The notes beneath the pieces were generated by a model. It saw nothing but the letters and a program-made list of their open reading frames with translations. It was not told the DNA's origin and did no database searches. A stretch of DNA of 64,000 nucleotides from the NCBI RefSeq assembly GCF_000016285.1, contig NC_011989.1, positions 2,545,001 through 2,609,000 on the forward strand. Reading direction: 5' to 3'. The DNA comes from Allorhizobium ampelinum S4 (GTDB lineage: Bacteria; Pseudomonadota; Alphaproteobacteria; Rhizobiales; Rhizobiaceae). The position numbers and the translations under genes are program-made. Positions 16,201 through 25,618 of the stretch are shown piece after piece. How positions within the stretch are numbered: position 1 is the first letter of the stretch; every line of letters begins with the position of its first letter.

Positions 16201-16397
16201 ATATAGAAACTCAAGTCCGAAGACGGCACGACCAGTTGTTGGTGCTGGCAATGCTAAAACCAGACGCAACACACGACAAAGCAATTGCCTCGCTGCGGAC
16301 AGATGGCATTTGTCGTCGATCCAGATGTATGGGAAGAAAGGCCGTGCACTTAACGACCGGGAAAACACGAGCCATCGCTGTTCGCACAGGCTAAACG

Positions 16398-16434
16398 ATC
16401 GGACCGAAAAGTGGTTGCCACTTTTCGGTCCGAT
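16398..16434. repeat. Perfect 17-base palindromic hairpin
   Basis: ATCGGACCGAAAAGTGG and its exact reverse complement are separated by TTG. No T-run follows closely on either side, so it is more like the small palindromic intergenic elements of Rhizobiales than a simple terminator. Confidence 0.6.
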
Positions 16435-16569
16435 GCTTTAGGAAAAGATCGAGGTAGGATAGGCGATTAGAATATCTTTTCGCCTTCTACTCGAGCATGT
16501 CGACAAATTCGAGTTCAAACCACGCAATACGTTTGTGCGCATCGCTGTGCAGTGAACGCGAGTCCGTCG

Positions 16570-16773
16570 TTAAAGCACGCTGACGTTTTCAGCCTTCGAC
16601 TTCCCGGTCTTACGGTCCTGCCCGATTTCGAAGCTGACCTTGTCACCTTCTCTGAGCGAGTCACCGCGCTGCAGGGAAGACACGTGAACGAATACATCCG
16701 TTCCACCATTCTCGGGCGTGATAAAACCAAAACCCTTGTCGTCGTTAAAAAATTTCACAGTACCAGTAGGCAT
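16570..16773 (-). CDS. cspA: Cold-shock protein
   Basis: 67 residues, a single cold-shock (OB-fold) domain. RNP1 is KGFGFI at 13-18 and RNP2 is VFVHVS at 27-32, both intact. The protein binds single-stranded RNA and melts secondary structure during cold or stationary-phase stress. Length and sequence ([20 protein letters not shown]...) are normal for the family. A GAGGAA ribosome site lies 6 bases before the ATG. Rhizobial genomes carry several such genes and the sequence does not tell which is cold-inducible; the symbol is therefore generic. Confidence 0.95.
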   Translation of the reverse strand: MPTGTVKFFNDDKGFGFITPENGGTDVFVHVSSLQRGDSLREGDKVSFEIGQDRKTGKSKAENVSVL

Positions 16774-16820
16774 GACATTTCCTCTTGAATTCCCGTAGCC
16801 GTTTGACTCCGCGCCAGACT

Positions 16821-16847
16821 TTTATAGCGTGATCCCCTGTCGATCAA
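16821..16847 (-). promoter_or_regulatory. Possible cspA promoter
   Basis: Leftward TTGATC (16842-16847) and TATAAA (16821-16826) with a 15-base gap, 48 bases upstream of the cspA ATG. The gap is shorter than ideal. Confidence 0.3.
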
Positions 16848-16981
16848 CCACCAACACAGAGATAGAAAGCTAATTGGCAGAATTGATTGCTTCTTCCGGT
16901 TTTAAAATAGGTCTTAAACACCGCTTCGACCTGAGTGACGTTGCAAAAATTAACGCGGCACTCGTCATAGCCGACGGAACT

Positions 16982-17059
16982 GGCCTGCAACATCGCCTTA
17001 TCCAAACACAGATCGGTGACGATCTGCGTCAGCTTGGCATTGTCCTTCTCCCACCGCAG
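16982..17059 (-). pseudogene. Fragment of an IS3-family OrfA transposase gene
   Basis: Leftward reading gives LRWEKDNAKLTQIVTDLCLD then KAMLQA, the leucine-zipper end of IS3-group OrfA proteins (compare the usual ..LEKENAKLK..VADLxLDKAMLQD..). Nothing of OrfB or of terminal repeats is left nearby. It is a small scar marking the right edge of the accessory island, just before glf. Confidence 0.6.
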
Positions 17060-17123
17060 CTATAGGGACCTGAAAGACCCAATGAACTCAAGAGTTCTGC
17101 CTTACCTCTGAGTTCACCTTTTC

Positions 17124-18809
<1,686 letters not shown>

Positions 18810-20369
18810 ATGACTTCTATTGTTTCGTCGTTATCCATCACACAAATCAAGGCGCTGTCGACCACAGCGATCGCATCACTGAATACCGAAGATGCAGCTG
18901 CACTATCGACCACTCAGGTCGCCGCATTGTCTTCCAAGCAGATCGCCGCGATCGAAACGGTAGACCTGGCTGTGCTGGACTCCAACCAGATGGGCGCGAT
19001 TTCCGTTACCGGCGTTGTCGGCCTGACGCTCAGCCAGCTGACCGCGTTGAGCTCGGGTCAGGAAGCCGCCTTGAGCACCAAGGCTGTGGCAGCACTGACG
19101 GCGTCCCAGATCGGCAATTTCGGCACGACGCAAACAGCCAATCTGTTGTCATCGCAAGTCTCGGTTCTGTCCGCGACACAAGTCGCTGCACTCGGCACCG
19201 ATGATATCGCCGTGATGTCCTCCGACCAGATCCAGGCAATCAGCACCAAGGCTATCACCGGCCTGACCTCGTCGCAGCTTGGCGCCTTGTCCACAGACCA
19301 GGTCACTCAGCTGTCAACCGGTCAGATCTCCGCTCTCAGCGCCAAGCAGCTCGCCGGCCTGACCACCGACGCAGTTGCCGCCCTCTCCAGCACCCAGGTT
19401 GCTGCAATCAGCGCCAAGTCCATCAGCGGCCTGAGCACAAGCCAGATAGCTGCGCTGGAAACCGCGGATGAAGCCGCCCTGACGTCGACACAGATCGCCG
19501 CATTGTCCACTGCACAGGTCAAAGCCCTGTCTTCCGACCAGGTCTCGGCCTTGTCGTCCACGCAGATTTCCGGCTTCTCTTCGGCTCAGCTGGGCAGCCT
19601 CGACACAGCTGATGTGGCAACGCTCGACAGCGCCGATCTCGCCGCCATCAGCACCAAGACCATTGTCGGTCTGACGACCACGCAGATCGGGTCCTTGTCC
19701 ACCGATCAGGTCAGCGCGCTGTCGTCCGGCCAGATCGCTACCCTCGGCGCAAAGCAAATCGCCGCCCTGACCACCGACGCTATTGCTGCCCTTTCCAGCA
19801 CCCAGGTTGCTGCAATCAGCGCCAAATCCATCAGCGGCCTGACCACCAGCCAGGTGGCTGCACTGGAAACTGCAGATGGAGCTGCCCTGACAACGGCACA
19901 GATCGCCGCATTGTCCACTACACAGGTCAAGGCCCTGTCTTCCGACCAGGTCGTTGCCTTGTCGACAACCCAGGTCGCAACCCTGTCTTCAGCCCAGGTT
20001 GGGGTTCTGACCACCGATACCGTAGCCAGCCTGTCGACAGACCAGGTCGCATCGATCTCCACCAAGTCAATCGGCGGCCTGTCGACAAGCCAGATTGCGG
20101 CTCTGACGACCGCTCAAGCGGAAGCTCTGACAACCAGCCAGGTCGCCAACCTGAGCTCCAAGCAGATTTCTGCGATCGAAACCGCCGATATCGTCACCTT
20201 CTCCACCGGCGACATTGCTGCAATCAACGTCAAATCGATCAGCGGCTTGACCACCCAGGATATCGGCGTCCTGACCAGCGACCAGTTGCAGTCTCTCACC
20301 ACTTCGCAGGTCCAGGCCTTCAACTCGTCGCAGGTTGAGGCCATCATTCTCGCATATCAAAGCATCTAA
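18810..20369 (+). CDS. Octapeptide-array protein (64 perfect Ser/Thr-rich repeats)
   Basis: 519 residues that divide from the first Met into 64 consecutive octapeptides plus a 7-residue tail, with no insertion or deletion. Consensus is [ST]-[ST]-x-Q-[IV]-x-[AG]-[LI], for example STTQVAAL. A higher order of 17 octads (136 residues) repeats: SAKSISGL-type units are octads 9, 26, 43 and 60; STKxIxGL units are octads 19, 36 and 53. I see no Arg, His, Cys, Trp or Pro. No signal peptide or membrane segment. A regular solenoid is likely. Similar repeats occur in large rhizobial and methylobacterial surface proteins. The gene is followed by a terminator and then a GT41 glycosyltransferase, suggesting that the many Ser/Thr are sugar-modified. 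Confidence 0.8.
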   Translation: MTSIVSSLSITQIKALSTTAIASLNTEDAAALSTTQVAALSSKQIAAIETVDLAVLDSNQMGAISVTGVVGLTLSQLTALSSGQEAALSTKAVAALTASQIGNFGTTQTANLLSSQVSVLSATQVAALGTDDIAVMSSDQIQAISTKAITGLTSSQLGALSTDQVTQLSTGQISALSAKQLAGLTTDAVAALSSTQVAAISAKSISGLSTSQIAALETADEAALTSTQIAALSTAQVKALSSDQVSALSSTQISGFSSAQLGSLDTADVATLDSADLAAISTKTIVGLTTTQIGSLSTDQVSALSSGQIATLGAKQIAALTTDAIAALSSTQVAAISAKSISGLTTSQVAALETADGAALTTAQIAALSTTQVKALSSDQVVALSTTQVATLSSAQVGVLTTDTVASLSTDQVASISTKSIGGLSTSQIAALTTAQAEALTTSQVANLSSKQISAIETADIVTFSTGDIAAINVKSISGLTTQDIGVLTSDQLQSLTTSQVQAFNSSQVEAIILAYQSI

Positions 20370-20424
20370 CTGCTGACAGGCGCGGCTTAGGCCGCGCTTG
20401 CAAAACCTTCGATACAAAGACCAG

Positions 20425-20458
20425 ATGCGGCGCCTCATACAGGCGCCGCATTTGCTTT
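20425..20458 (+). terminator. Terminator after the octapeptide gene
   Basis: Perfect 11-base arms ATGCGGCGCCT / AGGCGCCGCAT with a CATAC loop, then TTGCTTTT. A weaker GCGCGGC/GCCGCGC hairpin lies just upstream at about 20380-20397. Confidence 0.8.
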
Positions 20459-20674
20459 TACAGGCTCCATTCCGCCCAAATGCAATGTTTTGCCCGTGTT
20501 TTTTGCTGGCAACCCTTCGTCAAGCCCGATGCAAGCTAATGCCGCTACCAAGGCCAAGCATGACATTGCGATCCAGTTTTACCGTGGAAAAGTGTTATGC
20601 GTCATGCCTCATGCCCATCGGCATAGGCCTGCTGTCGTTACCCGGCCTTGCGGCCGACTGTTCCTGGGGTGGAT

Positions 20675-22717
20675 ATGGACACTGGCATTGTAACATCGAC
20701 TATCGCAACACCTGCTGCCGACTTCGTGGAGCAGGCACGCACTCAACAGCTCTCCCTGACAAAGTTGTTCGAAGTCGCCGAGCAATACGCCAGAGCAGGT
20801 CGGGTCGATCAGGCCATGGAACTTTACAAGGCCTGGATTGCCTATAACAGCGCCCATCCGCTGGCGCACATGGTCTATTTCAACTATTCCGTCACCTTGA
20901 GACAGCTTGGCGATATGGCAGGGGCGATCAATGCCCTGCGCGCCTGCCTGAAGATTGATCCGGAATTCGGCGCAGCCCATGTCAATCTCGGCCGGTCTCT
21001 GGAAGACAGCGGGCTGCTCAACGATGCCCTGCAACAATGGCGCAGCTTTGCCGAAATGACCACGGATATTTCGCCTGACCGGCTTGCCAATCGCATCATG
21101 GTGCTGGAGCATATTGGTCGCGTGCTGGAAAATGCCGGTCTGATGGAAGAGGCTGAAGCCTCCCTGTGGAAAGCAATCGAGCTGCGGCCCGACAAGACTG
21201 AGGCCGGTCAGCATTGGTCCGCCATACGGTTGCGCCAATGCAAATGGCCTGTCCTGCAAGAATCTCCCTATGTCACCATGCGCCAATTGCTGGATGCGGT
21301 GTCGCCGTTGACCATCTCTTGCTACTCAGACGATCCGCTGTTTCATCTGGCCAAGGCCTATCGCTGCAACAAAACAATGATCGGCCGTCCGGATCTCAGC
21401 GCCGTACCAAGCCAGTCGCCACGCCAAAAGACCGGAACCGGCCAGCGGTTACGTGTCGGTTATCTGTCATCCGACCTTCGCGACCATGCGGTCGGCTTTG
21501 CGCTGCGCGAAGTTCTGGAGTTACATGACAAGACCAGTATCGAAGTGTTCGCCTATTATTGTGGCGAACCGATAGCACTCGACGAAACCCAGCAACGTAT
21601 CAAACAGGCGGTCGATGGCTGGCGCGATATTTTTGCGCTGAGTGACGTCGATGCAGCCCGGCTGATCGCAGCCGATGAAATCGACGTGCTGATCGATGTT
21701 AACGGCTACACGAAACATGCACGCACCCGGATTTTCGCCTATCGGCCCGCGCCTGTTATCGTCAATTTCTGCGGCTATCCCGGCTCAATGGCAAGCCCCT
21801 TCCATCAATATATGATCGCGGACAATCATATTGTTCCGCCTGAACACGAGATCTATTACTCGGAAAAAGTATTGCGGATCGCCTGCAACCAGCCGGTCGA
21901 TCGCAAGCGGAAGGTGGCGCCGCGCCCGACACGCGCCGAAGTGGGCCTACCCGAAGACGCCTTTGTCTTTGCCTGCTTCAACGGCATGCAGAAGATTACG
22001 CAAAGCGGCTTTACCCGCTGGATGACCATCCTGCAGGCGACACCCGGCAGCGTGCTCTGGTTGTTGTCCGGCAACGAAGAGGTCAATCAGCGTCTGCGCG
22101 ATACGGCAACCCGGTGCGGCGTTGATCCAGCTCGGCTGCTGTTTGCGGCCAAGGCTGGCAATGCGCAGCATCTTGCCCGCATCGCTGTTGCCGATCTCTT
22201 TCTCGATACCTTCCCCTACGGTGCGCATTCCACCGCCGCCGACGCCATCAATATGGGCTTGCCGGTCCTGACCTTCCCCGGCAAAAGCTTCGCATCGCGT
22301 TTCTGCGCCAGCGTCGTGGCATCGGCGGGAGCGCCGGAGCTGATCTGCCAATCTCCAGATGACTATGTGCGGCGCGCCATCGCCTTCGCTCAGGATCGCC
22401 AGAGTCTTGCGGCCGTCAAGGAAAGCCTGAGCCGGCAATTCGAAACCAGCGCCCTGCGTGACATGCCAGGCCTCGCCCGCCGGCTCGAAGAATTGTTCTG
22501 GCAGATGCAAGGCGAATGCGAGCGGGGAGAAACACCCAAGCCTGAGCTGCTCAATATGGAGGCCTATTACGAGATCGGTGTCGAATTCGCCATGGAGAAT
22601 ATCGATTTCGAGGACGATCACACCTATCGGCAGCGCTACCGGGAAAAGCTTGCCAAGTGGAATAGGCACACACCCTTGCTTCCCGACAAGCGGCTGTGGA
22701 CCGGCATGGAAGACTGA
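20675..22717 (+). CDS. GT41-family (O-GlcNAc transferase/SPINDLY-like) glycosyltransferase with TPRs
   Basis: 680 residues from the ATG at 20675 (GGGGTGG ribosome site). Residues about 30-180 contain TPR-like repeats (YARAGRVDQAMELYKAW, YSVTLRQLGDMAGAINALRA). The catalytic half has the GT41 marks: RVGYLSSDLRDHAVGFAL with the conserved His near 271, the FACFNGMQKIT box with Lys near 440, and DTFPYGAHSTAADAINMGLP. Family members transfer GlcNAc, fucose or other sugars from nucleotide donors to Ser/Thr (or Asn) of proteins in the cytoplasm. The gene follows a protein built almost wholly of Ser/Thr repeats, the obvious candidate substrate. Donor sugar cannot be read from sequence. Confidence 0.85.
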   Translation: MDTGIVTSTIATPAADFVEQARTQQLSLTKLFEVAEQYARAGRVDQAMELYKAWIAYNSAHPLAHMVYFNYSVTLRQLGDMAGAINALRACLKIDPEFGAAHVNLGRSLEDSGLLNDALQQWRSFAEMTTDISPDRLANRIMVLEHIGRVLENAGLMEEAEASLWKAIELRPDKTEAGQHWSAIRLRQCKWPVLQESPYVTMRQLLDAVSPLTISCYSDDPLFHLAKAYRCNKTMIGRPDLSAVPSQSPRQKTGTGQRLRVGYLSSDLRDHAVGFALREVLELHDKTSIEVFAYYCGEPIALDETQQRIKQAVDGWRDIFALSDVDAARLIAADEIDVLIDVNGYTKHARTRIFAYRPAPVIVNFCGYPGSMASPFHQYMIADNHIVPPEHEIYYSEKVLRIACNQPVDRKRKVAPRPTRAEVGLPEDAFVFACFNGMQKITQSGFTRWMTILQATPGSVLWLLSGNEEVNQRLRDTATRCGVDPARLLFAAKAGNAQHLARIAVADLFLDTFPYGAHSTAADAINMGLPVLTFPGKSFASRFCASVVASAGAPELICQSPDDYVRRAIAFAQDRQSLAAVKESLSRQFETSALRDMPGLARRLEELFWQMQGECERGETPKPELLNMEAYYEIGVEFAMENIDFEDDHTYRQRYREKLAKWNRHTPLLPDKRLWTGMED

Positions 22718-22799
22718 CACCACGGCTCGAAGACACCGGATAATTTCTTAAACCGGCGTCGATTTAAGAAGAAGATTATGCGGCACATATAAAGCGCTA

Positions 22800-22842
22800 C
22801 AGCGCCGCCCGCCAAATCTGGCGGACGGCGCTGCTCTATTTT
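22800..22842 (+). terminator. Terminator between the GT41 and dipeptidase genes
   Basis: 15-base arms (22800-22814 and 22819-22833, CAGCGCCG... / ...CGGCGCTG) with one mismatch and an AATC loop, followed by CTCTATTTT. It lies between convergent genes and may serve both. Confidence 0.75.
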
Positions 22843-22866
22843 CTGCCGAAGACAAAATCGGCGGCC

Positions 22867-24105
22867 TCAGGGCCGGACCTGTTCCCATACACGCAGGAAA
22901 TTGCCGCTATAGACATCGATGATCCGTTGCGCCGGCCAACCGGCGGCGACCATGGCTTCGGTCAGTTTCGGTAGATCGGCGCCGCTCTGCATGCCGGTCG
23001 GCAGGCTGGAAATGCCACCATCGAAATCGCTGCCAAAGGACAGGTGCTTCCAGGGATCCTCGACAATGTCCATACTGGCGATGAGCTGCGCGAACGCTTC
23101 ATAATAGGCGATCACGAAGGCAATGTCGGCGTCCATGTCCGGCTTGCCATCCGCAAGATAGCGGTTCTGAAGGAAATACGGTGCTAGGATAACGCTGATA
23201 CAGCCGCCGGTCCGGACAATGGCACGGATGGCTTCATCGCTGAAGGCCCGATCGAGATGACGTGAAGGTCTCTCCTCCCCGCCCCGTGTCACCGTGCGCG
23301 ATGCGCCGTGCGAGGCCAAGACTGGAACATGGCGGCGAACACAAATCTCACAAGCATCGAGAATCCCCTGCGTGGATGTGTGGGTGACATCCACCAGCAG
23401 TCCGACATCGACGCAGCGCTCCACCACCTGCCTGCCGAAGGCAGACAACCCGCCACCCTCGATCTTGCCCCACGGATTGACAGGCGCATAACCGGCCTCG
23501 GAGATATCGGTATGGCTGAAATGGTTGAGGGTCAGATAGGCGGCACCGGCCTTGGCAATCTCTCCCAACCTGTCCAGCCGCAGGGCCTGGCTTTTAACCC
23601 CACCCGGCCCCAGCATATGCGCGCCTTCCATGGACAGGATCGCGCATCGCGCACCCTCCGCCTTGGCGACGCGGACCTCGTGGGCGTTGCGCGCCAGCCG
23701 CATCCGGCCCTGGCTCTGCCTGATAACCTCTTCCACATAGCGGTGATGATCCACCCAGTTTTTCCAGGGGTCAAGGAAGGGAGCCGGGATAAGATTTTCC
23801 CACAGGGCATGGGCGCTGAAACAGGCGCCACCATAACCGCCTTCCAGAAAATCAGGCCCGCTGACATGTTCGGACAATGGCCTGTTGCGCCCTCTGGGTG
23901 AGGTTTTGCGAATCAGCCAGACCACAAGGGAGCGCCGATGCGCCTTCCAGTCTCCCTTCCAGAAATCATATCCGGCCAGTCGCGATAGAAACAGCGAATC
24001 CAGATGGGTATCGATTGGATAGGCAAGCGCGTGAAGCGCGCTGACAGTCATATCGGTTATTTCAGAAATGGAATCTGTCGTATTTTCAGAAGAAAGCCTG
24101 TCCAT
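22867..24105 (-). CDS. Membrane-dipeptidase-type (M19) peptidase
   Basis: 412 residues. Metal-binding and substrate blocks of the M19 family are all present: DTHLDS (His34, Asp36), SMEGAHML, LTLNHFSHTD, VDVTHTST, LASHGASR and GSDFDGG. These amidohydrolase-fold enzymes use a two-zinc site to cut dipeptides, including D-amino-acid-containing ones. Despite the family name, no signal peptide or membrane segment is seen, so it is probably cytoplasmic. The ATG at 24105 has GGAGAC ten bases before it. It stands alone between two terminator-like hairpins, so it is probably monocistronic. Confidence 0.88.
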   Translation of the reverse strand: MDRLSSENTTDSISEITDMTVSALHALAYPIDTHLDSLFLSRLAGYDFWKGDWKAHRRSLVVWLIRKTSPRGRNRPLSEHVSGPDFLEGGYGGACFSAHALWENLIPAPFLDPWKNWVDHHRYVEEVIRQSQGRMRLARNAHEVRVAKAEGARCAILSMEGAHMLGPGGVKSQALRLDRLGEIAKAGAAYLTLNHFSHTDISEAGYAPVNPWGKIEGGGLSAFGRQVVERCVDVGLLVDVTHTSTQGILDACEICVRRHVPVLASHGASRTVTRGGEERPSRHLDRAFSDEAIRAIVRTGGCISVILAPYFLQNRYLADGKPDMDADIAFVIAYYEAFAQLIASMDIVEDPWKHLSFGSDFDGGISSLPTGMQSGADLPKLTEAMVAAGWPAQRIIDVYSGNFLRVWEQVRP

Positions 24106-24380
24106 TGAGACATGTCTCCAGCAACGAATTTTAAAAATGACTAAATATAAATATTGATGTGAATGTTACTCGCATCCTGTGTCCGGTTTATAAAAACACA
24201 CATGATGCAGTAGGCTCTGAAATGCTTCGATCAGACCAAGCGACACACTCTATGACGTCGCCATTATCTCTCGTATCGATAGGACAGCGCCTTTTGATCT
24301 GATCCGTATCCATAGTCAGACGAATAAAACAATAAGTCCAGCGCGATTACAAATGTGCGATCACCAGACAAACGTAGATA

Positions 24381-24409
24381 CGGCGCGCGTCCTGTCGGGA
24401 CGCGCGCCG
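24381..24409. terminator. Strong GC hairpin in the dipeptidase/poly-proline gene gap
   Basis: Perfect 12-base arms CGGCGCGCGTCC / GGACGCGCGCCG with a 5-base loop. It lies 45 bases beyond the stop of the leftward poly-proline gene and would end that transcript; there is no strong T-run. The rest of 24106-24453 shows no gene. Confidence 0.55.
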
Positions 24410-24453
24410 CCAATCATTTAAAATAACTCTTCAATTCAAGACCGGCTTCACAA

Positions 24454-24900
24454 TCAATTCGCGAAGGGGCAGCCGGGGCGGTTTGCGAGAACGACGCGAT
24501 CGTATTCGCCGTAGCGGATACCACCGACAATCACGCGGCGCGGCGTGACACGTTCGATATTCGGCCGGCGCAAGCCATCACGGCGGGCCTGACGGATCGC
24601 ATCACCGGGCGAGCAAACGCCACCGTAACGCGGATCGGGACCATCCCAACGCCGTGGCGGCGGAGGCGGAGGGCCACCCCATGGTGGCGGTGGTGGCGGC
24701 GGGCCACCCCACGGCGGCGGCGGTGGTGGTGGACGGCGGTAACCGTCACCGTCCCAGGACTGCACCAGTTGCGGCGCATCGCCGCCGATATAGACGCCCA
24801 GGCGAACGTCCGGCTGGGCCGCGGCCGGGCCAACCGTGGCAACCACCGCGCCGATCAAGGCCAGTCCGGCCAGAGCTGTTTTCGCAAAAATGCTTCGCAT
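24454..24900 (-). CDS. Secreted proline-rich protein
   Basis: 148 residues with a clear Sec signal peptide (MRSIFAKTALAGLALIGAVV..., cleavage after GPAAA-Q). The mature protein starts with DVRLGVYIGGDAP, then two copies of a PPPPPPPWGG unit and a third proline run (about 57-83). The C-terminal 60 residues are a conserved globular domain (GGVCSPGDAIRQARRDGLRRPN...GGIRYGEYDRVVLANRPGC) with two cysteines that may pair. Many rhizobial periplasmic proteins share this C-terminal pattern; function is unknown. The GAGGAG ribosome site is 6 bases from the ATG. The proline repeats are tandem duplications of about 30 bases. Confidence 0.8.
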   Translation of the reverse strand: MRSIFAKTALAGLALIGAVVATVGPAAAQPDVRLGVYIGGDAPQLVQSWDGDGYRRPPPPPPPWGGPPPPPPPWGGPPPPPPRRWDGPDPRYGGVCSPGDAIRQARRDGLRRPNIERVTPRRVIVGGIRYGEYDRVVLANRPGCPFAN

Positions 24901-25141
24901 TGTTTTTCTCCTCGAAGGACGGCATGGGTTTCTCTTTGAAAAACCGGCTCACCGCCCCGAAAACCCTTATCTAATCATGGGTTTGATTGATCTGCGCAGA
25001 ACACCGACGCAGAAAAGCCAACCAAGATCTCGCGTCGGACAGCCCGTTTCCGTAAGCGATTGATTGAGAGATTAACGCCGCAATACTGAACGCCATCAGA
25101 AGCGCCCATTCAGTCTCGGTTCATTAATTTCAGCTTGTGGT

Positions 25142-25564
25142 TCAAGAGCTTAGATGCATTACTACCTGGCGCGTATGGGGTTGGTCGCGATGTTCGAACA
25201 GGTAAATACCCTGCCAGGTTCCAAGCAAAAGCCGTCCATTGGCCACCGGAATACCAATCGACACCTGCGTCAGGGCCGATTTTATATGGGCAGGCATATC
25301 ATCGGGCCCTTCCTGGCGATGGGTGATCCATGCCATGGACGGATCGTTACACGGCGGGACCAGGCGCTGAAAAAACACTTTGAGATCACGCTTCACATCC
25401 GGATCGGCATTTTCCTGGATGATCAGCGAGCAGGACGTATGGCGCACGAAAACAGTCAATAGTCCTTCCTGGGCGCCCGCATGCCTGACAAAATCACCGA
25501 CCTGATCGGTAAATTCGTACAGACCCTGGCCACGCGTGGAAATCGACAGGCTGGTTTGCGGCAT
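25142..25564 (-). CDS. YjbQ/UPF0047 family protein
   Basis: 140 residues from the ATG at 25562-25564 (GAGGA ribosome site 9 bases away). It follows the family closely: GLYEFTDQVGDFVRH, GLLTVFVRHTSCSLIIQENADP, then HIKSALTQVSIGIPV and the end LGTWQGIYLFEHRD. Some members have thiamine-phosphate-synthase activity in vitro; the physiological role is unsettled. The conserved His and Asp/Glu metal-site residues are present. It sits 12 bases after the stop-side end of the GGDEF-EAL gene on the same strand, so it may be the third gene of that transcript. Confidence 0.88.
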   Translation of the reverse strand: MPQTSLSISTRGQGLYEFTDQVGDFVRHAGAQEGLLTVFVRHTSCSLIIQENADPDVKRDLKVFFQRLVPPCNDPSMAWITHRQEGPDDMPAHIKSALTQVSIGIPVANGRLLLGTWQGIYLFEHRDQPHTRQVVMHLSS

Positions 25565-25618
25565 GGCATGGTCCTCGAATTGCGCTCCGTCAAGGAAATG
25601 GCCCATAGAACGCCTGCG

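Noticed and set aside
18903..20347. DNA repeats of 24 bases looked at as a possible CRISPR array
   Set aside because: The period is coding (8 codons) without interruption, units are degenerate at third positions, and there are no unique spacers or cas genes.
25065..25141. Thiamine riboswitch next to the YjbQ-type gene
   Set aside because: I looked for TPP-box sequence on either strand near 25.1 and 25.6 kb and found none.
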